The notes: generated from the letters alone by a model not told the origin. A stretch of 39,810 bases of DNA from Oscillospiraceae bacterium (GCA_902761635.1 CACWLG010000019.1:1-39810); one strand, 5' to 3'; positions 7,709-16,421 are shown, numbered from the stretch's first letter. A program made the numbers and translations.

Positions 7709-10366
7709 ATGAATAGAATGCAAAAACTGCTTGCGTCCCTTCTCGCTTCTGTCTTTCTGTTTTCACTCATCCGTTTGTGTCCTGTCGCAGCCGATGCGGA
7801 GGAAAACTTCTCGCTTGCCAACCGCTATAATGTCGTGCTGGTCATGGACAAGAGCGGGAGCCTTCGCGACATGAACGGGATGGGGACCGATCCCGACGGG
7901 CTGCGCTATGACGCCATGCGTCTCTTTCTCGGACTTCTGACCGAAAAGGGCAACAATGTCAGCGTGATCGCCTTTGACGAAGCGATCCGCTATGATTCGG
8001 GCCTGCAGCCGGTCAACAGCATGGAGGACAAGAAGGTCCTCGTGGAGGCGGTAGAGGCGCTCGGTACCAGCTATGACACCGACATCGGGTCGGCCATGCT
8101 GCGGGCGACGGAGGAGCTGCGCGGCATGCAGGAGAAGAACGGACTGCCCTGCACGATCCTGCTGCTCACTGACGGCATGACCGATTTCACATCCGAAGGC
8201 CGCTCCACCATCCTGCGCGAGCAGGCCGAACAGGCCGCCCGAAAGGCGCTGGAGACGGCGCAGGCAGACGGCATCACGATCCACGGCATCCTCCTGAACG
8301 TGAACGGCATGGCCCGAAACGGGGAGCAGGAGCTCCGCTTCTTCACCGACGGCACCCTGGGCCAGTTGGAGACGGTCTCCACCCCCGGGGACTTGACGAC
8401 AGCCTTCGGGCGTTTCTATTCGATCATCAACCGGACCGAGTATAACAGCGCGCACCGGGTCGACTTTTCGGATCATGGCGAGGTGGAAACCGCCTTTACG
8501 GTCCCGTCCATCGGGGCGGAGGAGGTCAACATCGTCATTGAGCATGACGGCGCATCCGTCGATCCCGCAAGCCTGCGCATCACCGGGCCGGATGGGAACG
8601 ACTACAGCGTTGACGGGCATATTCTGGAAACCTCCCGTTTCCTGCTGGCCAAGATTCCCGAACCCGCTGCCGGGGAATGGAAGGTCGCACTCAACGGTAA
8701 TCCCGGCGACTCCATAGATATATGCATGATCTACAACGCGAGCATGAGCGTTGCGCTCACATGCGAGTCAGCCATGGATTCTCTTGAGGTCCTGAAGCCT
8801 ATCCGCTTCAGCGCCCATATCAGCGATATGGACGGCCGCGTCCCGGAGGAAAAGCTCAGCGGTATCACCTGCACGCTGAATGTCCGGGATCTTGAAACGG
8901 GTGAGACGACAACGTATCCCATGACCCTGGCGGACGGCAAGTATCTCTGTGAGCTCAGCTTTGACCAGGGCGGACGCTACGAGCTGACCGCCGTTGTGGA
9001 TCTGTCCGACTTTGATCTTCTGTCCAATCCGCTTGTCGCCCAGATCGCGGTCCCCCTCCCCGCCGCAAAAGAGAGCCTTGTTTCAGATTGTTCGGAGCTC
9101 GGCAGTATCAGCGATAACGTTTGGGAGGTCGAGCTGGACACGCTCTTTGACGATCCCAAGGGCGGCACGCTCAGCTACACGCTCTCGGGCGATCCCGGCG
9201 GTGCGGCGGAGATTGTGGACGGCGTGCTGCGCGTGAATCTCAGTGAGGCAGCGCCTTTCACTGTGACCGCCACCGACTCCTATGGGCAGAGCGTTACGCT
9301 CCCCTTCGATCTCGACGTGCCCGAGCCCGCAGCGGAACCCACACCTGTACCTACGCCTGAACCCACACCTGTACCTACTCATGAACCCACGCCTGTACCT
9401 ACTCATGAACCCACGCCTGTACCTACGCCCAAGCCCACGCCTGTACCTACGCCGATGCCGACACCTGCGGCAAAGCTGGCGGAGGTCACGGACCCGATCG
9501 CCCTCGGCACCCTGCAGGACGGGGTCTGGGAGCTGGCGCTTGAGGAATGCTTTGCGTCCTCCGACGATTGTACTTTTACCCTGTCCGACGATCTGGGCGG
9601 CGCAGTCAGGATCGAAGATGGCGTTCTGAGCGTGGACCTGGAAGCGCTCGGCGGCAATGCCGACTTTACTGTGACGGCAACGAACGCCGCAGGAATCAGT
9701 GCTGAGCTCCCGGTCACGCTCTCTGTGGACCTTCCCGGGGTGAAGGCCGCCGAAGTCTCCGACCCCGTTTCGAACGGGAGCTTTGCAGGGGATCACTGGG
9801 AGCTCAGATTGGACACGCTCTTTGACGATCCCGCCGGGAGCGGCCTCCAGTATACACTCTCCGATGATCTGGACGGGTCGGTGATGATCGAAAACGGCGT
9901 ACTGAACGTGCGGCCCAACGGCAGGGAGGAAGCCGCCTTCACCGTAACGGCGACGGACGCCCATGGCTTCAGCAGTTCTCTTCCCTTCTCCCTGCACTTC
10001 CCAGGCCCCACGGCGAAGAGCGACGGCATCACCGAGACGGTGAGGACCGGCCTGTTTCAGAAAGGCACCTGGGAGCAGGAGCTCGACGCACTCTTTGAAG
10101 ACCCCAAGGGAACGGCGCTCAGCTATGCCCTCTCGGACGATCACAGCGGTGCCCTGAAGATCGAGGACGGCGTGCTGAAGGCGGACTGCCGCGGTCTCGG
10201 CGAGGTAGCGTTCACCGTCACAGCGACAGATGCCCTGGGTCTGAGCGCGGAGGTCCCTGTGACGCTCACGGAGAAGAACATGACCTGGCTCATACTCGGC
10301 ATTGGGCTTGCGGTCGTGGCGCCCGCATCGGCGATCACTCTCTTGAATAAACGCGGCAAGAAGTAA
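7709..10366 (+). CDS. Membrane-anchored surface protein with von Willebrand A domain and four beta-sandwich repeats
   Basis: 885 residues. Signal peptide 1-30; VWA domain ~40-240 with a metal-ion-dependent adhesion site DKSGS (47-51), a downstream GTSYDTDIG threonine loop and the LLTDG strand. A beta-rich spacer follows, then a Ig/cadherin-like repeat (~450-540), a Thr-Pro-rich hinge (~541-590, PTPVPTxEPTPVPT) and three more copies of the same repeat. Each repeat carries 'W E-x-LDxLFDDPxG... LSDDxxGxxxIEDGVL... AFTVTATDAxG'. The end is a membrane segment (WLILGIGLAVVAPASAITLL) with a basic tail and no LPXTG motif. The start is ATG 7709, with AAGGAGG upstream; an upstream in-frame ATG at 7637 lacks a ribosome site and would mask the signal peptide. 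It probably mediates adhesion or envelope binding, which is inference. Confidence 0.9.
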   Translation: MNRMQKLLASLLASVFLFSLIRLCPVAADAEENFSLANRYNVVLVMDKSGSLRDMNGMGTDPDGLRYDAMRLFLGLLTEKGNNVSVIAFDEAIRYDSGLQPVNSMEDKKVLVEAVEALGTSYDTDIGSAMLRATEELRGMQEKNGLPCTILLLTDGMTDFTSEGRSTILREQAEQAARKALETAQADGITIHGILLNVNGMARNGEQELRFFTDGTLGQLETVSTPGDLTTAFGRFYSIINRTEYNSAHRVDFSDHGEVETAFTVPSIGAEEVNIVIEHDGASVDPASLRITGPDGNDYSVDGHILETSRFLLAKIPEPAAGEWKVALNGNPGDSIDICMIYNASMSVALTCESAMDSLEVLKPIRFSAHISDMDGRVPEEKLSGITCTLNVRDLETGETTTYPMTLADGKYLCELSFDQGGRYELTAVVDLSDFDLLSNPLVAQIAVPLPAAKESLVSDCSELGSISDNVWEVELDTLFDDPKGGTLSYTLSGDPGGAAEIVDGVLRVNLSEAAPFTVTATDSYGQSVTLPFDLDVPEPAAEPTPVPTPEPTPVPTHEPTPVPTHEPTPVPTPKPTPVPTPMPTPAAKLAEVTDPIALGTLQDGVWELALEECFASSDDCTFTLSDDLGGAVRIEDGVLSVDLEALGGNADFTVTATNAAGISAELPVTLSVDLPGVKAAEVSDPVSNGSFAGDHWELRLDTLFDDPAGSGLQYTLSDDLDGSVMIENGVLNVRPNGREEAAFTVTATDAHGFSSSLPFSLHFPGPTAKSDGITETVRTGLFQKGTWEQELDALFEDPKGTALSYALSDDHSGALKIEDGVLKADCRGLGEVAFTVTATDALGLSAEVPVTLTEKNMTWLILGIGLAVVAPASAITLLNKRGKK
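9337..9465 (+). repeat. 24-base coding tandem repeat (Pro-Thr hinge)
   Basis: Near-identical copies of a 24-base unit containing CCCACGCCTGTACCTAC encode repeated P-T-P-V-P-T blocks in the von Willebrand A-domain protein. The unit is a multiple of three, so copy-number change would lengthen or shorten the hinge without shifting the frame. Confidence 0.75.
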
Positions 10367-10387
10367 TCTTTGCCCTCATACCAGCAA

Positions 10388-10430
10388 AGCAGGGGAGCCA
10401 CCCGCGATGGATGGCTCCCCTGCTATTTTG
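10388..10430. terminator. Bidirectional rho-independent terminator
   Basis: AGCAGGGGAGCCA pairs with TGGCTCCCCTGCT (13 bp) and is followed by ATTTTG on the plus strand. It lies 21 bases after the von Willebrand A-domain gene and can also stop transcripts of the convergent glycosyltransferase gene. Confidence 0.85.
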
Positions 10431-10463
10431 ATGCAGCGCTGAACAGCCTCTGCAAACGACACA

Positions 10464-10508
10464 GCCCCCCGGCCGGAAGTCTTGCTTCCCGTCAGGGGGG
10501 TGTTTTTT
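10464..10508 (+). terminator. Second terminator-like hairpin
   Basis: CCCCCC and GGAAG on the left pair with CTTCC and GGGGGG on the right, with internal bulges, followed by TGTTTTTT. The T-run overlaps the stop codon of the convergent glycosyltransferase gene. Confidence 0.6.
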
Positions 10509-11823
10509 ACTGGTCCTGGTCCTCTCCCGTTTCCGCATTCTCCCCCTGCAGACGGCGGAGAATATTCGCACTCATGCGGCCCTCCAATTCCCGATAGACG
10601 CTGATCTGCTCGGGGGTGAAATCCTCAAAACGCAGCGTGTCAAAGTCACGGTCGAGCTGGCGGAACTCCTCGCGCAGCTCAGGCGCCCGGAAAACGATCC
10701 GTGTGTCGCTGCGCTCCACCAGGTCTTCGGAGAGAAGCTGGTTCAGCGCCGTGCCGACCGCGTCCTTTCCCAGTCCTGCGAGCCTTCCGAGCGTATCCGC
10801 CGAACAGGGCTCGGGCAGCTTTTCCAGCAGATATAATAGCACGAGAGCGTTCCTCTCAAGCCCTGTCTTGCGGGCAAGCGTCTCCAGATAGCGTTGGATC
10901 AGCCTTTCGCTGAGAGCCGCGCATTGCATGGGGATCTGCACGACAGCCGCGGCCTCCTGGGCGGACAAGCCGCTGTCCTCCCCCAGTCTTCGAGTCCCGT
11001 GGGCAAAGGGCAGGGCCAGACTGTCCCGGCTCACAGCCAGCAGATAGCTGTACACTACGGGCAGGCGCTGCTGATAGCTCTGGGCGTCAAAGGTGCTTTT
11101 GAAAAAATTGTTGTAATAGCCGATGACGCTGGCCTTCATCTTCACTGTGCTGCTGAGATTCATGCTCTGATCAACGAGGGAGCCCTTGGTGTACTGGTAA
11201 TAATAGACCGGCGCCTTGAGAATGGCCACCGTGTCCACATGCAGGAGGTACTCAAGGTTGAAGATCATGTCCTCGCTGTAGCTGATGTTCTCATCCATGC
11301 GAACATGGTGCCGTTCAATCAGATCCCGACGGTAAAGCTTATTCCACAGGACACCGAAATAGAGGTCCGCCGGGCCCAGAAGCATCTTGTCGGCGTAGGC
11401 CTGCTTTGTAAGCACACCGCCCTTTTCGATGGGTCCCTTTTCTGCAACGTTCATGTTGACCACCCGGTAGAAGTCCCCAACGGCAAGCTGGGCGTCGGTC
11501 TTCTCCATCTCGCGCACAAGAAGCTTTGTGGCGTCCATGGGCAGCCAGTCGTCCACATCTACGAACTGCACATAGTCTCCGCAGGCTTCATCCAGGCCCC
11601 GGTTGCGTGCAGAGGACACCCCGCCGTTTTCCTTATGGAAGATCCTCACACGCCCGTCCTTTTCAGCGCAGGCGCACAGTATCTCCCAGGAGCCGTCCTT
11701 GCTCCCGTCATCTACAGCGATCAGCTCCAGTTCCGGGTAATCCTGGTTGAGAATGCTCTCCACGCAGCGCTTCAGGCGCTTTTCTCCGTTGTAGACCGGG
11801 ACGATGACACTGACCTTTTTCAT
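10507..11823 (-). CDS. Family 2 glycosyltransferase with C-terminal MarR-like winged helix
   Basis: 438 residues. A GT-A glycosyltransferase 2 domain fills the N-terminal half: MKKVSVIVPVYNGEKRL, nucleotide-binding AVDDGSKDGS, ENGGVSSARNRGL and the metal-binding DVDD at 89-92 (VQFVDVDDWL). It should transfer a sugar from a nucleotide sugar to a cell-surface polymer or lipid. From ~residue 320 the sequence changes: RNALVLLYLLEKLPEP, then a helix-turn-helix-like SADTLGRLAGLGKDAVGTAL, a wing (LVERSDTRIVF) and a final FTPEQISVYRELEGRMSANI. This follows the order and wording of a MarR-type winged helix. The start is ATG 11823 because homology begins there; a longer frame to 11928 overlaps the GtrA-like gene. 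It lies 4 bases after that gene, so the two form an operon. Confidence 0.88.
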   Translation of the reverse strand: MKKVSVIVPVYNGEKRLKRCVESILNQDYPELELIAVDDGSKDGSWEILCACAEKDGRVRIFHKENGGVSSARNRGLDEACGDYVQFVDVDDWLPMDATKLLVREMEKTDAQLAVGDFYRVVNMNVAEKGPIEKGGVLTKQAYADKMLLGPADLYFGVLWNKLYRRDLIERHHVRMDENISYSEDMIFNLEYLLHVDTVAILKAPVYYYQYTKGSLVDQSMNLSSTVKMKASVIGYYNNFFKSTFDAQSYQQRLPVVYSYLLAVSRDSLALPFAHGTRRLGEDSGLSAQEAAAVVQIPMQCAALSERLIQRYLETLARKTGLERNALVLLYLLEKLPEPCSADTLGRLAGLGKDAVGTALNQLLSEDLVERSDTRIVFRAPELREEFRQLDRDFDTLRFEDFTPEQISVYRELEGRMSANILRRLQGENAETGEDQDQ

Positions 11824-11827
11824 GCAC

Positions 11828-12364
11828 TCAATCCTTCCTGAACAGCACAAATTTTTCCAGCGGAAAGAGGACCGCCACCTGTACAAAGCCTGCCAGCATG
11901 GCGGCGATCGTCCTCGCAAGCCCCGCAAGCGGCGTCACGCTGAGCTTTGCGGCAACATAGCCCTGCAGCCAGGTGGAAAACAGGATCAGCAGCATGAGAA
12001 CCACAAGGTACACCACAAAGCCCGCGCGGCTCCCTTTTCCGCGAAAGGTGGTTTTCATATTCATATAGTAACCGTAGATATTGGCGATGAAGTTGGAGAA
12101 GAAAAAGGGCAGCACATAGCCCCAGGTGACCACCCCGTCCACCACATAGGGCGAGGGCCCTTCAAACAGCAGCTCCGGCCGGAACACCGGCCGCAGAAAC
12201 ACCGGCAGCTTCGCCGTCACCCCGTCAAAGAGGAGCGGCAGGAGATTGGCGAGCAGGAGCTGCACGAGTGTGATGCTCGTGGAGACCAGATTGAATTTAA
12301 TGAATTGCCAGAGCGCCCGATCACCGTACCGCGCATCCAGCTTTTTCAGAAGGGACATTCCCAT
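11828..12364 (-). CDS. GtrA-like membrane protein
   Basis: 178 residues with four hydrophobic segments and the GtrA-family layout: 'WQFIKFNLVSTSITLVQLLLANLL' near the start, 'LPFFFSNFIANIYGYYMNMKTTF' in the middle, and a final pair ending VLFPLEKFVLFRKD. GtrA-like proteins are thought to move polyprenyl-linked sugars across the membrane and are commonly paired with a GT2 enzyme, as here. The start is ATG 12364, behind GAGGGAG; ATG 12358 is an alternative. The longer frame from 12394 is ruled out because that codon lies within the -10 of the promoter at 12393-12420. The stop is 4 bases before the glycosyltransferase ATG. Confidence 0.85.
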   Translation of the reverse strand: MGMSLLKKLDARYGDRALWQFIKFNLVSTSITLVQLLLANLLPLLFDGVTAKLPVFLRPVFRPELLFEGPSPYVVDGVVTWGYVLPFFFSNFIANIYGYYMNMKTTFRGKGSRAGFVVYLVVLMLLILFSTWLQGYVAAKLSVTPLAGLARTIAAMLAGFVQVAVLFPLEKFVLFRKD

Positions 12365-12392
12365 ACACTCCCTCTTGTGCAGTCGAGTGGTC

Positions 12393-12420
12393 ATTATAAC
12401 AGCTTTTTTTCAGCTGTCAA
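12393..12420 (-). promoter_or_regulatory. Near-consensus promoter for the GtrA-like/glycosyltransferase operon
   Basis: On the minus strand TTGACA, 16 bases, TATAAT, about 30 bases upstream of the chosen GtrA-like start. The spacer itself is a small palindrome (AGCTgaaaaaaAGCT). Confidence 0.8.
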
Positions 12421-12457
12421 GCGCGGGAGCCGCTCTGCCGATTTTTCCCGGCAGCCC

Positions 12458-12487
12458 TTGCATCCTGTCTCCCGGCTGTGGTATGCT
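12458..12487 (+). promoter_or_regulatory. Probable promoter for the YgjV-like gene
   Basis: TTGCAT, an 18-base spacer, then TATGCT, about 100 bases upstream of ATG 12588. Confidence 0.45.
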
Positions 12488-12587
12488 TCGGCACGGAACA
12501 TACTCTCAGTCGAGGTCAGAACAGGAAAGAAAACACACGTGTAATTTACCCTGTACCGCTCAGACGCTGAAAGGATCGGCGAGACCA

Positions 12588-13064
12588 ATGCTCATCGGAA
12601 ATATGATCTCCTTTGCAGGGGCCTGCTTCACTCTCCTGAGCGCCTGGAGCCGGGACCGGAAGCGCATTTATCTCTATCAGGCAGGCCAGTGCCTGCTGCT
12701 CGCGGTCGCAAATATCTTTTTTGCCTCCGTCAGCGGGGTGACAACCTATGCGCTCTGCACGGTGAGAAACTGCCTGCTTGCCTGTGACGGCTTCACCGCA
12801 AGGCGCTGTGCCCTGTTTGTCGTCGCCGTGGCCGTCCTCGGCCTCTATGCAAACAATCGGGGCCTTGTGGGCCTGCTGCCGATTGTCACCACCGTCCTGT
12901 ATACGGCGGGCTGCTTCTATGCAAAGAGAACCAAGGCCATCAAGCTCAATATGATCATCAATCTCGTGCTCTGGGCTGCGTATGATCTGCTGGTCGGCGA
13001 TTATGTTTCCGCTGTGGTGGACTCCGTCTCTGCAGCGACCGCGCTGGTGTCGATCCTGAGATGA
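12588..13064 (+). CDS. YgjV-like multi-pass membrane protein
   Basis: 158 residues, almost entirely hydrophobic, with about five or six predicted membrane segments (NMISFAGACFTLLSAW, LYQAGQCLLLAVANIFFA, FVVAVAVLGLYA, LLPIVTTVLYTAGCFYA, MIINLVLWAAYDLL, AVVDSVSAATALVSIL). The order of motifs, especially the early 'LYQ..Q' helix, 'VRNCLLACDGFTAR' and 'LVLWAAYDL', resembles the YgjV (Imp-YgjV) family, whose function is not established. The start is ATG 12588, behind AAGGAT; the frame extends upstream but over the divergent promoter region. It is a single gene converging on the aminopeptidase gene, with a 10-base gap between stops. Confidence 0.75.
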   Translation: MLIGNMISFAGACFTLLSAWSRDRKRIYLYQAGQCLLLAVANIFFASVSGVTTYALCTVRNCLLACDGFTARRCALFVVAVAVLGLYANNRGLVGLLPIVTTVLYTAGCFYAKRTKAIKLNMIINLVLWAAYDLLVGDYVSAVVDSVSAATALVSILR

Positions 13065-13074
13065 GCGACGTATT

Positions 13075-14310
13075 TTATGCCCAGGTACCGCTGCGGAAGA
13101 TGGGAGCGCTGCTGCCGTCGGGGCGCACACCGTCGATGGCAAGATCGTCACTGCCCACCATGAAGTCTACATGGATGATGGAGTCGTTGACGCCGCGCTC
13201 CTTTGCCTCTGCCACGGTGAGATTGTCCCCGTCCGGCAGCACCTCCTTGAAGCCTGCGCCGAGGGCCACATGACAGCAAGCGTTCTCGTCAAAGAGCGTA
13301 TTGTAGAACAGGAAGCCGCAGGCGTTCACCGGGCTCTCCTTCGGCACCAGTGCTACCTCGCCGAGCATGTTGGCGCACTCGTCCATAATCAGCATCTTTT
13401 CCAGCAGCGCCTGCCCCTTCTCCGCCCTGCAGGAGACGGCCCGTCCGTCCTCAAAGGTGATGGAGAAGTTTTCAATGATCTGGCTGTTCCAGGAAAGGGG
13501 CTTGGTCGCGGTCAGGGTGCCGCCGCAGCTTCCTGCAAGCGGGGAGGTGAAGATCTCCTCCGTCGGCATGTTGGGGATGTAGCTTACTCCGTTTCGGGCA
13601 TTGACATCGGCAGCTCCCGCCCAGCGGGCGCCGGGGATCAGCTCCACATGAAAGTCGGTGCCGTTCGAGCTGTGATAGCGAAGCTGGCAGAAGCCCTGGG
13701 CATTGAGCCAGGCTGCCTTCTCGCTGATGAAATCCGTATGGGCCTTCCAGGCTGCTGCGGGATCGTTCACCCCGTCGATGCGCACGGTTTTCAGCACCGC
13801 GTCCCAGAGCTTCTCCATGGCCCGCTCGGTCGTATCCGCGGGAAAGCATTTCTTCGCCCACTTCTCCGAAGGGATAGCCGCGATGCACCACTGGTGCCTG
13901 CCGTCAATGGCGTCGTAATAGGGCTTGAGCACCTTTGCCCTGCTCTGCCCCACGGCGGAGAGCTTATCAGGCGAAATGCCGGCCATGGCGTCCGGGTCCT
14001 CAGACTCCACGAAAATACGGCAGGGATAGTCCACGGTCATCTGCCGTGCCCTGGCCTCCTCCCACTCCCGTACCTCGGAGAGGGTCTTTTGCGCGGCGTA
14101 CTCAAAATGCAGGCGCGATACCGCGTCGCACTGCCAGTCGAGATCGACCCGCTTCGCCCCGGCCCGGTAGCACTCCTCTGTGAGCATGGCAGCAAATTCC
14201 GCCTGGTCCACCGCGATGTTCAAAAGCACCGTCTGCCCGGGCTGGACATTCGCGCCGGAGCAGACGATCAGGCGGGCATAGCTCTGTAATATTTCCCTTG
14301 TGACTTTCAA
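13075..14310 (-). CDS. M29-family metallo-aminopeptidase
   Basis: 411 residues, the usual length for M29 (AmpS/PepS) aminopeptidases, which are cytosolic dinuclear metal enzymes removing N-terminal residues. Seen: a Rossmann-like N-terminal half (VQPGQTVLLNIAVDQAEFAAMLTEECYRAGAKRVDL), then catalytic-half segments NGTDFHVELIPGARW, NMPTEEIFTSP, ACCHVALG and the near-C-terminal SIIHVDFM, which supplies the His and Asp metal ligands of the family. The start is TTG 14310 with AGAGGAG 7 bases upstream. A longer frame to GTG 14358 would begin upstream of the -10 of the promoter at 14343-14371, so it is unlikely to be translated. Confidence 0.9.
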   Translation of the reverse strand: MKVTREILQSYARLIVCSGANVQPGQTVLLNIAVDQAEFAAMLTEECYRAGAKRVDLDWQCDAVSRLHFEYAAQKTLSEVREWEEARARQMTVDYPCRIFVESEDPDAMAGISPDKLSAVGQSRAKVLKPYYDAIDGRHQWCIAAIPSEKWAKKCFPADTTERAMEKLWDAVLKTVRIDGVNDPAAAWKAHTDFISEKAAWLNAQGFCQLRYHSSNGTDFHVELIPGARWAGAADVNARNGVSYIPNMPTEEIFTSPLAGSCGGTLTATKPLSWNSQIIENFSITFEDGRAVSCRAEKGQALLEKMLIMDECANMLGEVALVPKESPVNACGFLFYNTLFDENACCHVALGAGFKEVLPDGDNLTVAEAKERGVNDSIIHVDFMVGSDDLAIDGVRPDGSSAPIFRSGTWA

Positions 14311-14342
14311 TTTCTTTCTCCTCTTCCGATCAAGATGCCCAT

Positions 14343-14371
14343 ATTTTAACCCGGACACCGCAAAATAGCAA
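14343..14371 (-). promoter_or_regulatory. Promoter of the M29 aminopeptidase gene
   Basis: On the minus strand TTGCTA, a 17-base spacer, then TAAAAT. Transcription would start near 14336, which supports the TTG start at 14310. Confidence 0.6.
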
Positions 14372-14517
14372 GACGCTGTATGTTAAGGCCCGGTCTGCGG
14401 TGCGGCGTCCTGTGTCATAAATTGCAATAAAAAGCTTGCCATTTCCTCCCTGAATGTGGTAACGTATAAAAAACAAAGAATGAGGCAGACGGCAGGCTGC
14501 GGGGAGCAGATACAGGC

Positions 14518-15429
14518 ATGAACAACTTCGCACACATTCTGCGCCGGGAGTTTATTTATCTCTGGTACTATTTTGATATACAATTCAGGCAGATCTTCTG
14601 GTATTGGGTGCTCGGCATCGCCATTGGCTCTTTTATCTCGGTGTTTGCCAAAAACGGCATCCACAATCTGTTCCGCCGGATGCAGGGAAAATCCTGGGGG
14701 CTTTTCGGGATCGTTCCCGCCTGCCTGCTGGGCATCGCCTCTCCCCTGTGCATGTACGGCACCATCCCCGTCGCCGCTTCCTTTTCCAGACAGGGTATGC
14801 GCCATGACTGGCTGGCCTCGTTCATGATGGCCTCGATCCTTTTAAACCCACAGCTCATCGTCTACAGTGTTGCCCTCGGCCCCACCGTACTGACGGTACG
14901 CATCGTGTCCTGCTTTCTCTGCGGCTGCGCGGCGGGCCTTCTGATCCGTCTTTTTTACAAGGACAAAAGCTTTTTTGATTTCTCAGGCTTTGAGGAGCGC
15001 GCGAGTCATGACACGCACCCCAATATTCTGATCCGGTATCTGCTGAACGTCTGGCGCAACATCCGGGCCACGGGGCCGCATTTCCTCCTCGGCGTGCTGC
15101 TCTCCGCCCTCTTTCAGCGCTATGTGTCCCAGGAGCAGATGGCCGTCCTCTTCGGCGGAGACAAGGCCTGGGGCGTGCTGATGGCCGCGACGATCGGCGT
15201 GCCGCTCTATGCCTGCGGCGGCGGGACGATCCCGCTTTTGAGGGAGTGGCTCTGGGAGGGGATGAGCATCGGCAGCGCCGCGGCCTTCATGCTCACCGGG
15301 CCCGCGACAAAGATCACGAATCTCGGCGCGCTCAAGATCGTGCTGGGTATCAAGCGTTTCCTGCTCTACTGGGCCTTTGTTATTGTGTTCGCCCTGTTGA
15401 CCGGTCTCGTGGTCAACCTGATTGTATAA
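14518..15429 (+). CDS. ArsP_1/YraQ (DUF318)-type permease
   Basis: 303 residues with about eight membrane segments. It carries the two inverted signature motifs of the DUF318 permeases: CLLGIASPLCMYGTIPV (~75-92) and GVPLYACGGGTIPLL (~228-242), each with a Cys and a GT(I)P turn near the membrane centre. Family members include ArsP, which exports methylated arsenicals, but most have unknown substrates and no arsenic gene is visible nearby, so I do not assign a substrate. The next gene, an exported DUF362 protein, starts 29 bases downstream and is probably co-transcribed. Confidence 0.85.
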   Translation: MNNFAHILRREFIYLWYYFDIQFRQIFWYWVLGIAIGSFISVFAKNGIHNLFRRMQGKSWGLFGIVPACLLGIASPLCMYGTIPVAASFSRQGMRHDWLASFMMASILLNPQLIVYSVALGPTVLTVRIVSCFLCGCAAGLLIRLFYKDKSFFDFSGFEERASHDTHPNILIRYLLNVWRNIRATGPHFLLGVLLSALFQRYVSQEQMAVLFGGDKAWGVLMAATIGVPLYACGGGTIPLLREWLWEGMSIGSAAAFMLTGPATKITNLGALKIVLGIKRFLLYWAFVIVFALLTGLVVNLIV

Positions 15430-15458
15430 AAAAGGAAGAGAAAAAGGAGGATTCATAC

Positions 15459-16406
15459 ATGAAGAAAGCACTGTCCCTGCTGCTCGTCCTGCTGCTCATC
15501 CTCGGCGTTCTCGGCGCCGTGCGGGCTTACGCGGACGAACCGGAAAAACCTGTCGTCTATTTTACGGATGATATCTCCCCCGAGGGGCTCGTCAAGATCT
15601 ATGAGGCGCTCAACTGGAAGCCGGTCGGCCCCGTTGCCGTGAAGCTCTCCACCGGCGAGCCGCCTGCCAGCAACTATCTGCGCCCCGAGCTGATCGCGGA
15701 TCTCGTGAAAAAGGTCGACGGCACGATCGTCGAATGCAACACGGCCTACAGCGGCAGGCGTGCCGCAACTGCCGAGCACTACCAGGTCGCGGAGGATCAC
15801 GGCTTTACCTCCATTGCGGACTTCCAGATCCTGGACGAGTTCGGCTCCATGGAGATTCCCGTGACTGGCGGCACGCGCATCCAGGGCGACCTGGTTGGCG
15901 CGCACTTCAAGGACTACGGCTCCTACCTCGTGCTGTCCCATTTCAAGGGCCATGCCATGGCGGGCTACGGCGGAGCAATCAAGAACGCCTCCATCGGCCT
16001 TGCCTCTGCCATGGGCAAGGTGCGCATCCACTCCGGTGGAACCAGTGATACCCACTGGCACGACGAACTGCAGTTGGAGTTTCTCGAGGCCATGGCGGAA
16101 GCCGCCAAGGGTGTGTGCAGCTACCTGGGTGATCAGGTGGTGTTTATCAATGTCATGAACCGCATCTCCATCGACTGCGACTGTGACGGCAATCCCGAGG
16201 AGCCCGACATCCACGACATCGGCATCCTGGCCTCCACCGATCCCGTCGCGCTGGATCAGGCCTGCCTGGATCTCGTGTCGAAGGCAGAGGGCAACGAGAA
16301 GCTCATGTGGCGCATCGAAGACCGTCAGGGTCTGCATACGCTGGAGCACGCGGAAGAGATCGGCCTCGGCAGCCGCAGCTATACGCTGGTGGACATCAAC
16401 AAATAA
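15459..16406 (+). CDS. Exported DUF362-family protein
   Basis: 315 residues. A clear signal peptide (MKKALSLLLVLLLILGVLGAVRAYA) precedes a complete DUF362 domain: VAVKLSTGEPPASNYLRPELI, TAYSGRRAAT, LVLSHFKGHAMAGYGGAIKNASIGLAS split by short gaps, and the late 'DIGILASTDPVALDQACLDLV'. DUF362 proteins are usually cytoplasmic and many carry 4Fe-4S ferredoxin motifs; this one has no ferredoxin CxxCxxC cluster and is exported. The domain function is unknown. AAGGAGG sits 8 bases upstream of the ATG. It is the second gene after the DUF318 permease, followed by a strong terminator. Confidence 0.88.
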   Translation: MKKALSLLLVLLLILGVLGAVRAYADEPEKPVVYFTDDISPEGLVKIYEALNWKPVGPVAVKLSTGEPPASNYLRPELIADLVKKVDGTIVECNTAYSGRRAATAEHYQVAEDHGFTSIADFQILDEFGSMEIPVTGGTRIQGDLVGAHFKDYGSYLVLSHFKGHAMAGYGGAIKNASIGLASAMGKVRIHSGGTSDTHWHDELQLEFLEAMAEAAKGVCSYLGDQVVFINVMNRISIDCDCDGNPEEPDIHDIGILASTDPVALDQACLDLVSKAEGNEKLMWRIEDRQGLHTLEHAEEIGLGSRSYTLVDINK

Positions 16407-16421
16407 ACTCCTGATAGGGCA

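Noticed and set aside
9337-9465. Possible CRISPR array
   Set aside because: The 24-base units are contiguous without spacers and encode an in-frame Pro-Thr hinge.
13171-14289. 372-residue plus-strand open frame
   Set aside because: It is wholly antisense to the M29 aminopeptidase, with no signal, domain or ribosome site.
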